From Rebecca billardiae RCC1528 (lineage: Eukaryota > Haptophyta), in NCBI GenBank assembly GCA_965240325.2, contig OZ251230.1, positions 1,116,001 through 1,180,000 on the forward strand: 64,000 nucleotides of DNA. Reading direction: 5' to 3'. Both the position numbers and the translations under genes were made by a program. Shown here one piece after another: positions 18,759-30,066 of this stretch (within the stretch, counting starts at the first letter, position 1; every line of letters begins with the position of its first letter). Under the pieces are notes generated by a model, which had not been told where the DNA came from, searched no databases, and saw only the letters and a list, made by a program, of their open reading frames with translations.

Positions 18759-20591
18759 ATGCTGGAGGCGCCGCTCCTGGAGGCGTCACCGCTGCGCATC
18801 GGCAAGAGGCAGACGAAGGATGCTCCGGCGGCCCTCGCGTACATCGCCTGCTTCACGCTGACCATCGCCCTCGGCTTGCCCGCGTACCTAAATGTCGGTC
18901 GGCTGGGCCCGGCGCCGCAACCCTGCGTTCGGCCGGCGCCTACGGCAGACGACGCGGGCGCATCCACAGACGACGCCTCATCCGTGGCCCCACCGGGCTG
19001 GACCGGAGGGCTCATGCGGCGCCTGCCCCTCTTCGCGTGCGCGTGCGCCGGCATAGCTCTCGCGGCGACCGCCTGGCTGCATGTCCTGCGAGCACACGCA
19101 CGCACCGTCGTACTGGGCACAGCGTCGCTGGTACCCGTCGGTTACATGTGCATGTCCGTCGCGCTCCTCGCCGCCGGCGCCAGCCTCGGCGCGCTCGGTG
19201 CCGTCGCAGCCGCCCTCGCGAGCGCACTTCTCCTGTGGCTGTTCCGCGCGCGGCTGCAGCTGACCGTCGCGCTCATCGAGCGCGCGGCGGCGGCGCTCGC
19301 GGCGAGCCCGGCGCTCATCGGCGCGGCGATCGGCGTGCTGGGCGCGTGGCTCGCGCTCCTCGCCCTGCACGCCACCGCCATCGCGGCGCACGTGATGGGA
19401 GGCGCGTGGGCGGCGGGCGTGGCGGACGGCGCCGACGACGCGCCCGGCGCGTGCGAGTGGCGGCTGGGGCGCGGCGCTCACGCAGCCATCGTGCTCACGG
19501 CCATCTCGGCGGTGTGGACGACGGCCATGGCGCATCAGCTGCGAGCCTTCCTCGCCGCGTTCGTCATGGCGTGCTGGTACTTCACCTCCGCCGACGAGCA
19601 GTCCCTCGAGGCCGCCGTCGCCAGTGCGCTCGCAGACCCTGCCCGCTCGCGCGCGCGCCGCGCACCCGTGCGCACGGCGCTGGCACTTGGCGTCACGACG
19701 TCCTTCGGCTCAGTGTGCGCTGCGGGCGCGGCGGAGGTGGTGGCGGTGGCTCTCCGCGCTCTCGCGCGCGCGCTCCACGCCCGCGCCGTGCGGGGGCGCT
19801 CCGTCGCCGACGCGTGCGTCGCGTGCGCCGCGCAAGCGCTCGGCAGCGCGGCGGCCCTGCTCAATCGCTACTCGATCGCACACGTGGCTGTGGTGGGCGA
19901 GAGCTACTGCGCGAGCTCGCGGCTCGTGAGCGCACTGCTCGCGCGGCGTGCTCTCTCGGCGGTGGTTGTGGACCGGCTGAGTGCCGCTGTGCTGCACGCC
20001 ACCGCGCTCACCGTCGCCGCCGCCGCCGGCACTGTCACCTGGCTCTGCGCGGGCGGCGCACGCGCGAGTGCCGCCGCTGTGCAGCCGCCGCCAGCGCATG
20101 GCGCGTCGGCCGCGCAGCTGGGCTGGGCGGTGTTTGCGCTGTGCGCGCTCACGCTGGGCTTCTGCGTCGCGCTCGTGCTCAACATGATCGACGCGGCCTT
20201 CGTGTGCTACGCGCTCGAGCTCGACACGGGGCTCGACCATCGGCCGGCGCTGCGCAACGCGCTCGTCGCCGTCTGCTCGCCGACGGGCGCACGCGCGCCA
20301 CCGCCTGCGCACGCGGCGGGCAGCCCGTCACCGGCAGCAGCGGCGAGCGCGTCGGCGGTGTGGTGGGACGGAGACGAGCGCGCTGCAGGCAGCCACGCTG
20401 CTCGGGGCGCAGGAGGCGCCAGCCTCGGGTTTCCCGACTTGCCGGGCCACACCAGGGACCCACCCACCACCACCGCTCATTACATCGGAACCTGGGAGCA
20501 GGCTCCGCCGCTGGGACAGTCGCCAGCACCGGCGCCCATCGGAGGCGGGATAGTCAATGTTACGCAGAGCCACGACCAGCCTCGATTGTGA
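18759..20591 (+). CDS. Choline transporter-like (SLC44/CTL) membrane protein
   Basis: The protein is 610 aa from the ATG at 18759, without introns. It has about ten hydrophobic segments. The region between the later segments has the CTL/Pns1 pattern: TTSFGSVCAAGAAEVV (family form G-S-x-x-F/A-G-S), then ALLNRYSIAHVAVVGESYC (family N-R-Y-x-x-V-x-x-x-G-x-x-F/Y-C), and near the end a membrane segment with CVALVLNMIDAAFVCYALE, where family members have a V-D-T-x-F-x-C-F-x-E-D motif. SLC44 proteins move choline or related compounds across the plasma or organelle membranes. The C-terminal 100 residues are Pro/Ala/Gly-rich and likely disordered. The exact substrate is unknown. It is head to head with DnaJ. 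Confidence 0.8.
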   Translation: MLEAPLLEASPLRIGKRQTKDAPAALAYIACFTLTIALGLPAYLNVGRLGPAPQPCVRPAPTADDAGASTDDASSVAPPGWTGGLMRRLPLFACACAGIALAATAWLHVLRAHARTVVLGTASLVPVGYMCMSVALLAAGASLGALGAVAAALASALLLWLFRARLQLTVALIERAAAALAASPALIGAAIGVLGAWLALLALHATAIAAHVMGGAWAAGVADGADDAPGACEWRLGRGAHAAIVLTAISAVWTTAMAHQLRAFLAAFVMACWYFTSADEQSLEAAVASALADPARSRARRAPVRTALALGVTTSFGSVCAAGAAEVVAVALRALARALHARAVRGRSVADACVACAAQALGSAAALLNRYSIAHVAVVGESYCASSRLVSALLARRALSAVVVDRLSAAVLHATALTVAAAAGTVTWLCAGGARASAAAVQPPPAHGASAAQLGWAVFALCALTLGFCVALVLNMIDAAFVCYALELDTGLDHRPALRNALVAVCSPTGARAPPPAHAAGSPSPAAAASASAVWWDGDERAAGSHAARGAGGASLGFPDLPGHTRDPPTTTAHYIGTWEQAPPLGQSPAPAPIGGGIVNVTQSHDQPRL

Positions 20592-21476
20592 GACTGCGAG
20601 CTGCGACTGATTAGCGTCGGAGTCCATAGGCATATGGCAGCGGCAGATGCGGGGCCCGGAGCCGCGAGTCGGCGGGCCCCGCCTGCCGCGGCGCCCGCCA
20701 CCGGCGGCCGCAGCCCGCGGAAGCCGGTGGCGGTGAACGTCACGCACACGGGCATGGCCGCCAGCCCGTCGTCGGCAGCCATCGGGCGGCACAATGGCTT
20801 CAGGAGCGTCGACCTGAGCGCATGCCGTCCAAGCTGCGCGCAAAGCACGTAGACTTCTCACTCGCCCAGCCACCTGATGCGGCCTCGGGCGACGCATCAC
20901 GGCAGCACGGTGCCGCCGTAGAAGCCACAGGAGCGCCACAAATCCGGCTTCACGGCGCTCGCGATCCAATCTCGAAGCACGTGCTCTGCTGCGTGTTGCG
21001 CAGCCATCAGCCGCGGCCACACTACCAGGGGTACTTGCTGCTGCAATCGGAACTAGCCGTCATTTTGGCACAACGAATGCCATGGCGACGAGACCAGGCG
21101 GTTGCCTCATTGGCCGACAAATGGAGCGTTTGATTGTATTGAATACTCATTCAATAGCATTCATTGACTAAATGGGGAATTTGTCACTCTGAATCTCTGA
21201 TCACCCTGAGCCCATTATTATGAAGGGCGGGAATTTACACTATCTGATCTATAGTCATCACCCGGCCCCTCGAATAGAGCATTTCGAATCACGTCAGCTT
21301 AATTAGCCGCGGAAGCCGCCAATCGTAATTGAGACAGCCTACTGAACGCCGAAGCGACAGACCGCAGATGATGCAATCCATATTCATGGATTCACGCGAT
21401 CAGCTGTGCGCGCCATCAAGATTCTGTCATCATCAGGGGCACGGGGGCGCCACGGCCGCCACGCCGCTTCCCCGCC
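20592..21476. other. Intergenic, 885 bp
   Basis: The second half (21120-21400) is AT-rich, unlike the flanking genes. A short open frame (20634-20852) is Ala/Pro-rich and unsupported. It holds the SLC44 3' region and the promoter of the TIR-domain gene. Confidence 0.45.
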
Positions 21477-24400
21477 ATGTGGGGCAAGCCTCTCGTCCTG
21501 CTCGCCGCGGTGGCCCACGGGCGGCTCGTGGTTGAGCCTGGGGTCGCCTACGACGCGCCGCGCTTTGGTGGTGCTCCTTGGCCGTCACCGCCGCAGGCTG
21601 CACCGCTCGCCCTCACGGAGCACGCGGAGTGGGACCATTCCACCTGCCCGCCGACTTTCGTGGGCGGCGCCGAGGCGGCTTCGCGGCTTCGGGGCGCGAT
21701 CGTCGTCGCGGTCGACCCATCCATCGTGCAGTGCAGCCCCGAGCAGCACGCGCGCGGCGTGATGAGCGCCCTCGGTGCACGTGGCTGGCTGATGTTTGCG
21801 GAGAGCACGCTCGAGCTCAACCCGAGCCCCGGCTTTGTTGCGTGGCTACGGCGCGCTGGGGACACGCGCGCATTCGGCGCGGTGGCGGCCGCGGACATGA
21901 CACAGCGCGAGGGCATGCGGCTGGTGCGCGCTCTCCGCGCCGGTGCGGCCATGCGCGCGGCGCTCACGCCATCGACGTCAGCCTTCGACACGCTGTACGC
22001 CAGCGTGCCGGTGCGGCTGCTGGTGGCACTCCTCGCGCTGGCGGCGGCGCTCGTGCTCGAGATGACGCTGGCGAGGCTGGTCGCGTTCCTGAGGGCGGAC
22101 GGTCGCGCGCGCGCGTCCATCCCGCAGCTGATGCTTGCTCTCGAGGCGCTCGCTTCCGCGCTGCGCATCGCGCACCTGTGCTCGGACCCGTTCCTGTCGG
22201 GCGGCGCCGGCGCGATCGGCGGCGGCGGGCTGGCGCTGGAGGGCGCGCTCGCGCTGACTGCGAACCAGATGCTGCTGACGGTGCTCTCGGCGGCCATGTT
22301 CCTCGCCTACTTCGCGCACGCCAGCCACTCCGCCAGCTTCGCCTCGCTGCAGCTCAGCAGCTCGCCCCGCTCGCGCCGGCTGCTGCTGTGCGCGCTGGTG
22401 ACACTCGCGCTTGCGGACAACGCGCTCAGCGCGGCCGCGCTGGCGGCGCGCGCGGCGGACACGCTGCTCATCGCGCGCGTGGCAGTGACGTGCTTCGCGC
22501 TGCCTGGCGCGCTCGTCGCGTACGCTGCGCTCGCGACGCACCGCTTCAAGCGGCGCCGCTCGCGCATCACGGCGCCTCTCGCCGTCGCCTCGCGGCTGGC
22601 GGTGCACGTGCGGCGCGTGGCCCTGCTGAGCACACTGCTAATGGGCGTGGAGCTGCTGTGGCCGCTGGCGTACGTCGGGCCTTGGCGGCGGCTCTGTGCG
22701 CACAGCGCGGCGATGGCACTCGCCTCCGCGCTCGGGCTCGTCAAGCTGCGCGCATTCGCGCCTGTCGGCGTGCGCGTCCGGCGCGGCCCTCTGGAGCGCG
22801 CATCCTCACGGCTGTGCGCCATGCTGTGGCTGGGCGCAGCGGGCCTCGTCGGGGCGCGCACGCGAGCGCGAATGAGCCGCGTGACGGACTCGTATCAGCG
22901 CTCGAGCATTGACGCCGACGAGGACGTGGGCTCGCTCTCTGGGTCCGGGCGAATGCCGCGCCGCTCGGCGCCAGGAGGCTCCGGCTCGCAGCAGCGCTGG
23001 TCGGGTATTCTGCGCGGGCCCGGCGGCGCGCAGCGCCGTGCGCACTCGCATGGCGAGGGCTCAACGCTGCGGGTGCTGTGGGCGGATGGCATCGCCATCA
23101 CGCCGTCGCTGGGCTCGCGCCTGCTGCGCTCGAACGAGAGCTCGCCTGAGGCGACGGCCCGCTCCCGGTCGAAGCCGCGCTCCCTGCTCCCCGGGTCAAA
23201 TCGGCATGCCCCGCTCGCGCGCGTCACCCCCACGGCAGCGACGCCCGCGGACGTCGCGACGCCGTGCGCGAGCGCCGAGGGCGCTGACAAGGGGGACGCG
23301 AGGAGCGCCCCGCCAGGCGAGGCGAGCGCTGCGGCGGCGTGTGCCACCACGCTCGTCGCTCGAGGCAGCGGCAGCGGCGCGGCTCCTGTCGAAGCCGCAG
23401 CCCGGGCCAGCGGAAGCGGCGCGGCCGTGTCAGCCGCCGTCGCCGAGGCCGCTGCCGCAGCCGCGCCCACGCCCGCACCTGTCGCCGCCCCTACACCGGG
23501 AGGGGCCGGGGCAGTTGACGTCCCCGCCAGCTCGCAGCGCATTGCGGCCGCGGGTGTCCGCGCCGAGCGCTGGGTGGGCGGCCTTCCGGAGCACCTGACG
23601 CTCGGCGTCTCGCTCGCGTTCCTCAAGGAGTTCGCCAAGTCGCACGACGTGCAGGAGCACCAGCCGACGTCGCACCTCTCGCAAATCATCCGCACGATCG
23701 TGCGCTCGCGCCCCGTCTCGGTCTGTGAGGCGCTGCGCACGGCGAGCACGCTGGACGGTCGGCCGGCGGTGCGGCCGGCGTCGCTGTTCGTCTCGCACGC
23801 GCAGGCCTGCCCTTTCCTCGAGCTGATCGACGCGCTCGAGCAGCACATGCTGCTGCACTCGCTCGACAGGAAGCGCACCTACCTCTGGCTCGAGTGCGCG
23901 CGCTGCCGACGCGCCGCCCGCGGCGCGCCGCCCGCGCCGCGCCGCCCGCGCCGCGCCGCCCGCGCGGCGGTTGCGCTCCGCCGCCGCGCGCCCGGCCCTG
24001 CTGGCACGCGGCGTGCGCTACCGTCGGCCTGAGCGGCGCCTCGCCGCCCGTGCGCGCCGCACGCACGCCGGCACGCGCGCGCAGCATCTTCTCCATCCGG
24101 CAGGGCTCGGTGGACTTTGACGTGTTTCACATCGGCGCAATCGTGCGGCATGTCGGCAGGATGGTGCTGGTGCTGCACCCGTGGGACAGGCCGGTGGCGC
24201 TCACGCGCGTCTGGTGCGCGGACGCGCGGCGGCGGCGGCGCGCGGAGCGGAGCGGGGCGGTGCCCGCCGTTGCGTGCTGCCTCCCGCTGCTGCCCGTGCG
24301 CTGCCCTGCCCCCTGCCCCCTGCCCCCTGCCCAGCCCGCAACCCGACCCGCCACCTCACGCCGCGCGCGTGCGCGCCCTCGTCTCGGCCGCGCCCTGCCT

Positions 24401-26143
24401 CTGCCTCCGCCTGTGCGCAGGTGCCTCTACGAGATCATGCACGCTCACGTCGGGCTGCGACAGCTCGCCGAGTCGCAGCAGGCGCAGGCGCGCCCCGAGC
24501 GCAGAAGCGACGGAGGGATCTCCACGCCGAGGCTCGTCCAGCGCTTCACGCCCTCCACACGGCGCAGGCATCCGGTGTCGCCCACGCGCCGCGCGGCGCC
24601 ACAGTGGGGCGCGCCAGCGCCGGCTGCCGACGCCAGCAGTGCTGACGGCGGTGCCGACGGCAAGCGTGCCCCGGCTGAGGCCGAGGCTCCAGCCGAGCGC
24701 GCCTCGTCGCCAGCCTCGGCGGCGGAGCCCCCGAGCGCAGCACGCCCAGGCTGCGCCGCGCTGCCGCCGAGGCCCGCAGCCCCTGCCACCGAGGCGGGAG
24801 GCGGCGCGCTCCAGCCGGCCCAGGGCGCCTCTGCCCCCGCGCCGAGCACGCTGCCAGACGGCGACGGGCGCGGCGCCTCGGTCGGTGATGCCGGCGCCGA
24901 TGGCGGCGAGAGCCGGGACTCGCACACCCGAAACTCCCGCTGTCACGCCGGCCGCTCGGGCGCGGACGGCCGCGACTCGACGTCCGGCAGCGCGGAGCGC
25001 ACCTCAGCGGTCGCTGAGCGCTCGAGCGCGGCGTCGGGCGCGGCGCAGGGCCAGCTCTTCGCGCTCGCCATGTCGAGCACGCAGCGGCTTCGCTTCCTGC
25101 GAGCGCTCGACTCCGACCGCGCGCGCGTGGACCGCGCGCTCACCTCCTTCGACGCGCGCCACGCGGAGGCGAGCGTGCAGGCGGACCGAGAGCGCATCCT
25201 CGAGCTGATCGTGGCGCGGTTCGCACCGAGCGGCCTCAGTGCTGCGCAGCTGCGCATGCAGGGCGCGCAGCGCGACGTCGCGGACGCGGAGGCGGCCGTG
25301 GACGCCTTCAACACGACGGTGCTCGCGGCGATGCGCGCCGCCATCACGGGCATGTCCTGGTCGCTGTGCGGCGGCTGGGAAGGCGCCGGGACTGCAGCCT
25401 CGCGATCCTTCAGGCGGGCGTCGGCCACGCGCATCTCGCGCTCGCGCGTGCCGCTGCTGTGCAACCGGAACGAGCGCCTCTTCCGATCGGCGCACGCCGA
25501 GCGCACGGCAAGCATGCTCGAGCCCGAGCCGCGCGTCGCCCGCGCCCGGCGCTTCTCCGCCAAAGCCGCCGGCGCGCAGCGTGGCGGTGCGCACAGCGAC
25601 GAGGAGGCGGGGGCGGACGCCGAAGACGCGCCGCTGCGTGGCCGCCGGCGCGCACGCACGCACCTGAGCTCGCTCTTCTCGCGCTCACGCGGCGGTGCGC
25701 ACAGCGACGAGGAGGCGGGGGCGGAGGAGGAGGAGGCCGAAGACGCGCCGCTACGGGGCCGCCGGCGCGCACGCACCCACCTGAGCTCGCTCTTCTCGCG
25801 CTCAGCGAGCCCGAAGCGCAAGCCGCACGAGGCGCGCTCTCGCGACGACTCCCCGCCGGAAGCACGCGGCCGGCGGCACGCGCGCTCACGGATGCGCGGT
25901 GCCTTGTTCAACTCCGAGCAGATCTCATCGGGTGCGAGCGCGCTGGATGTTGAGACCATCGCTGCTGTCGCTGAGGACACAGCAGCGAGCGACAGTGAGC
26001 AGTACTCTGTGCTCGCCGGCTCGTTGCACGACACTCACCGCGAGCAGCGTTCCAAGAAGCGCCGTGCACGCACGCATGGTCCCGACGATCAGCGCAGCAG
26101 CAGGCTACTTCAGGCGACGTCATCATGGCGCGCCGTTCGCTGA
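21477..26143 (+). CDS. Multi-membrane protein with C-terminal TIR-like domain, three exons
   Basis: Exons 21477-23893, 24085-24213 and 24421-26143 give about 1422 aa. It starts MWGKPLVLLAAVAHG (signal-like), followed by a roughly 130-aa extracellular or luminal part and six to eight hydrophobic segments (residues about 180-460). A long Ser/Ala-rich linker leads to a TIR-like domain assembled across both introns: FVSHAQACPFLELIDALE, LWLDIFSIRQ, LVLHPWDRPVALTRVWCLYEIMHA and later SVQADRERILELI. This P-x-x-L-T-R-x-W-C-L-Y/F-E form is widespread in algae and other protists. Splicing restores the D in LWLDIF and WCLYE, which supports the model. An Ala/Pro-rich stretch of roughly 190 aa interrupts the domain. 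Near the C terminus a 35-residue acidic/basic block (EDAPLRGRRRARTHLSSLF) is duplicated. Function unknown; a membrane receptor or scaffold is a guess. Confidence 0.75.
23894..24084 (+). other. Intron 1 of the TIR-domain gene (191 nt, phase 2)
   Basis: Donor GTGCGCGCG after YLWL(D) and acceptor GCGCAG before (D)IFSIRQ. The reading frame changes across it. Confidence 0.85.
24214..24420 (+). other. Intron 2 of the TIR-domain gene (207 nt, phase 2)
   Basis: Donor GTGCGCGGA and acceptor TGTGCGCAG. Removal joins LTRVW and CLYEIMHA, a conserved block. A multiple of three, so it stays open. It contains a CCCTGCCCC tandem run near 24300-24330. Confidence 0.85.
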
Positions 26144-26330
26144 TCTCAGATCATCAGCAGTGGGCTGAATCTGCTGCGCTGACTCGGCACGAATCTGCTT
26201 TGACTATACTTATTAGTGGGGTCAGACTCAGAGCTCCAGACTGAGACCGCATCACCGCAGCAAGAGTTACGTACCGACCGTCCCGGGCGGCGCGGTAGGT
26301 GCCACAGTAGTAGTGTCATCGTCATATAAA

Positions 26331-28396
26331 TGACCGCGTTCCGCGGTCTTTTTCCGTAGAACGAACGTAGTTCGGGGCCCGCGGCGCACCCTCCGTCGGC
26401 TGCTGTCTCAGTCTGACATGTGTAACAGTTCGCCTGAGCTGCCACCGCCAACTCAGTCACTGCCGCCCACCGGGCCGGCGGGCCGAGGACTGTCGCCGCG
26501 GGTCCGCGGGCCGCCGCGGGGACTAGCGGCCGGCGCGCGCGCGCAGGCAGGGCGAGAGGCGCTGGCGCGGCGCGAGCCGGCGCGTGCGCGCGAGCGGGCG
26601 CACCTGCTTGAGGTACTCGCCCTGCGCCATGTGCTCGACGACGGGCCGCTGGTCGCTCGTGCCGGCAGAGCGAGAGCGCGCGCCACTGCTGGCCCCGGCC
26701 TGCCGGCTGCGCAGCCTCGCACCGAGACCGACCGAGCGGAGCTCGGGGCGGTGGAACGAGGCGAGCGGCGCGTCGCGCCTGCCGCCGCGCGTGCGCGCCT
26801 GCTCCACCGCGCCGCCGTGCTCGCCCGCCGCATCCTCCGCCGCGTCGGCCTCGAAGACGGCGGCTGCCAGCGGCAGGCTGAGCCGCGCGCCAGCTCACTC
26901 ACACTGTGAGTCACACCCGCGGTCGCCTCGACGGCCAACTATCCACAGCTGCTCGAGCTGCTGGAGGGCGCCGCGACGATGGCGGCGCGGGCGCCCAGCG
27001 CGTCCGTTGCCGCGTCGCTCAGCTCGTCGAGCTCGGCGCCGCACTTCGCCAGCTTGGCGCCTAGCGCCTCCGCGTGTCACGTGCTCGTGCACGTCAGCCT
27101 GCTGATACGCCGCCGCCCATCGGCACTTCTGGCATCTGCGCGCGCAGCTGCTGCAGCTCGACGGCGGAGTCGTCGCGGCTGGCGGCGAGGGTGCGCACCG
27201 CGTCGATTGCCGAGGCCTGCAGCCCGGTGATCGCCGCGTCGACGCGCGCGGCGATTTCCCCACGCAGCCTCCTCGCGCCACGTGGCCGCCGCTCGCGTGG
27301 CAGGCAGCTGGGCGCCGCTGCGCGACCCGGAACCGGCGCGCGTTTCACTGATGCTCCTGCTCGTCCTCACGCTGCTGCACCTCCGCGCCGCCGTCGACCG
27401 AGTTGAGGAGGAGCTCGCGCTCGGCGTCGAGGCGCGAGCTCGCGTGCTCGAGCTCGCCCTTCAGCCGCGCGAGCTCCGGGCGCATCCGGCTCATCAGCTC
27501 TGCCGCGCTGCCCGCTCGCTCGCAGCGGCGCGCTCTGCTCCGGGCCGCCGTCGACTGAGTTGAGGAGGAGCTCGGGCTCGGCGTCGAGGCGCGAGCTCGC
27601 GTGCTCGAGCTCGCCCTTCAGCCGCGCGAGCTCCGGGCGCATCCGGCTCATCAGCTCTGCCGCGCCGCTCGCTCGGCGGCGGCGGGCGGCGCGCTCTGCT
27701 CCGGTCGGCGAGCGACGAGCTCGCGTGCTCCGGACTCGGCTCGCCCTTGCGCGCTGCTCCTCGAGTGACGAACGCGCCCGCGGGCAGGTTGTTGCCCGTC
27801 GCCCCCGCCGCGATCTCGCCGCCCCCGCCGCGATCTCGTCGCGCATGTGTCCGTGGCGCGCGCCTGCGAGGTGACAGGCGGGCCGCGAGCTCAGCCTCGG
27901 GGAGAGCGGAGCGAGGAGAGGGCGAGACGCGCGGCCTGCGAGGCGACAGGCGCGCTCGGGGAGAGCATTTTACCATTCACATTTACAAGTGATCAAGTTT
28001 CCCGTGCGCCTGCGAGGCGACAGGCGCGCTCGGGGAGAGCATTTTACTATTCACATTTACAAGTGATCAAGTTTCCCGAGCCCTTGCCTTGCCGTTTTTA
28101 TCGGTTGGCGGTTGGCGGCAATCTCATACTTAAAATCGCGCTCGTAACGAACCGTTACACTAATGTCACGTCCAGCTGACGTCCAGATCGCACTTTACTT
28201 AAGGGAATCAGCTGGACGCGCTTATTTTCGGCCTAATAGACCTCTCTATGCGATCTCAAAAACTCGAAACTCGGTCTCCGCCAGCCCTAAAAATCGCCCC
28301 CCGTCCCTTTTTTCTTGATCAAAGATCTTTTTGAAACGTGGTTCGGGCCCGCTGGTGCGGGCTCCACGCTGCGCGCTCCGCCCTGCACCGCGGGCC
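26331..28396 (-). mobile_element. Helitron-like element, cargo type C (2.07 kb)
   Basis: The left end is at 28396 on the minus strand: GGCCCGCGGTGCAG and about 130 bp shared with 49317, 60166 and 38744, including AAAAAGATCTTTGATCA. The right end is at 26331 with the inner GCCGCGGGCC motif and the hairpin gaccgcggaacgcggtc followed by CA|T. The interior is unlike the other family members. On the minus strand it has coding-like, coiled-coil sequence (MSRMRPELARLKGELEHASS, LDAEPELLLNSVDGG; and GEIAARVDAAITGLQASAID in another frame), presumably captured gene fragments or a decayed passenger gene. No Rep or helicase gene was seen, so it would be non-autonomous. Confidence 0.7.
27387..27668 (-). 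repeat. 157-bp tandem duplication inside the cargo
   Basis: Two units (27387-27543 and from 27544). On the minus strand each encodes the same coiled-coil block (AAELMSRMRPELARLKGELE). Confidence 0.8.
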
Positions 28397-28470
28397 ATAA
28401 TCGTCTCCCGGCAAATCTCTTATTAGCATCAGCATGAGCTATCACACTACGCGGGTATGTATATATATAT

Positions 28471-30066
28471 GTCTAGCCACTCCGCCATGCCCGGCTCGCA
28501 CAAGGCGTCGGGTACGAATGGACTCTGGAGCTGGATGGTCGCGGGATTTGAGCAACGAACGACAGCGGGCGCTGGCAGCGGCGTGGCGGTTGAGCTGCTG
28601 CCCGAGGTCGAGAGGGCGCCCGCGAGTCGTCAGTCACTGAGCAAGGTCGATTAGGGCTGATGGCTCGCTGACGCTGCAGTGCTTCCATATCCGCCAGAGG
28701 CCGAGGGTGGGCGGGCGGGCAAACGATGAAGCGTGCGGGTTGACGCGACAGCGGCGAGAGCAAGAGACCATATTGCATGAGGGGCGACGCGGCGAAGACA
28801 GTAGATGATGTCGTCGCGCCGCCGAACGATCAGGCGGGGAGCCGGGCCACACAGACAGCCAGCGACCTTACCGAGCAGAGGGGCTGCGGCGACTGCGGTG
28901 CACCTCCTGCAGCGGAGAGTGCACCCGGCAGTGCTCGATGCAGGCGATTCCCTTGCCCAGCTCGGCGCCTTCGTCGCGAGCAGCCCCATGGCGCCCCCGA
29001 GAGCGAAGCCTGATCGATCCGATGTGAGCGGTAACCAACCGAGTCCTGCAGGTGCGCCGCTGTGGGCCAGATTGCCAGTGCACCAGGACTCCTGCGCGCG
29101 GCGGTGCGCGCGGGACAACGCAGGAATGCCGTGCGAGCCGGATTCTTGGCGTCGCTCATAGACACTCAGTTATAGGTTCCCTATAACGCCACGTCTAGCC
29201 ACTCCGCCATGCCCGGCTCGCACAAGGCGTCGGGTACGAATGGACTCTGGAGCTGGATGGTCGCGGCGCGCGGCGTCGTGGAGTAGACAGACCAGAATGA
29301 TCAATCATGGAACGATCAGGTTAGCTATGTTGGGATTTGAGCAACGAACGACAGCGGGCGCTGGCAGCGGCGTGGCGGTTGAGCTGCTGCCCGAGGTCGA
29401 GAGGGCGCCCGCGAGTCCCGTTTATAAGTTGGAGCGGGCGTCCAAGTAGTCGTTGATGAATCCCGTTTAGAAATAGAAGAGACGAGGACTGCGCGGCCGC
29501 GCGCGCACGATCGATCGCGACGCGCGGCGAGCAGACACGCGTCAGAGTGCGCCGCACCCGCGCGACGCACGGGCGCGAGGCGAGCGCGTATCTCAAACGA
29601 TGAAGCGTGCGGGTTGACGCGACAGCGGCGAGAGCAAGAGACCATATTGCATGAGGGGCGACGCGGCGAAGACAGTAGATGATGTCGTCGCGCCGCCGAA
29701 CGATCAGGCGGGGAGCCGGGCCACACAGACAGCCAGCGACCTTACCGAGCAGAGGGGCTGCGGCGACTGCGGTGCACCTCCTGCAGCGGAGAGTGCACCC
29801 GGCAGTGCTCGATGCAGGCGATTCCCTTGCCCAGCTCGGCGCCTTCGTCGCGAGCAGCCCCATGGCGCCCCCGAGAGCGAAGCCTGATCGATCCGATGTG
29901 AGCGGTAACCAACCGAGTCCTGCAGGTGCGCCGCTGTGGGCCAGATTGCCAGTGCACCAGGACTCCTGCGCGCGGCGGTGCGCGCGGGACAACGCAGGAA
30001 TGCCGTGCGAGCCGGATTCTTGGCGTCGCTCATAGACACTCAGTTATAGGTTCCCTATAACGCCAC
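28471..30066. mobile_element. Two abutting head-to-tail copies of an element ending in a hairpin
   Basis: Copy 1 is 28471-29192 and copy 2 is 29193-30066, with no gap. Both start GTCTAGCCACTCCGCCATGC and end with TTATAGGTTCCCTATAA (7-bp stem, TTC loop) plus CGCCAC. The last roughly 460 bp of each (from AAACGATGAAGCGTGC) are essentially identical. The 5' parts differ by replacements, including about 65 bp extra in copy 2. The pair is flanked by TATATATAT on the left and ATATATAC on the right. No credible protein gene; long shadow frames on both strands come from GC bias. Confidence 0.7.

Noticed and set aside
28330-28396. tRNA or Pol III gene in the left-end module (GGTTCGGGCCC resembles a B box)
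   Set aside because: No A box and no cloverleaf can be drawn; the match falls inside a GC-rich hairpin of the element end.
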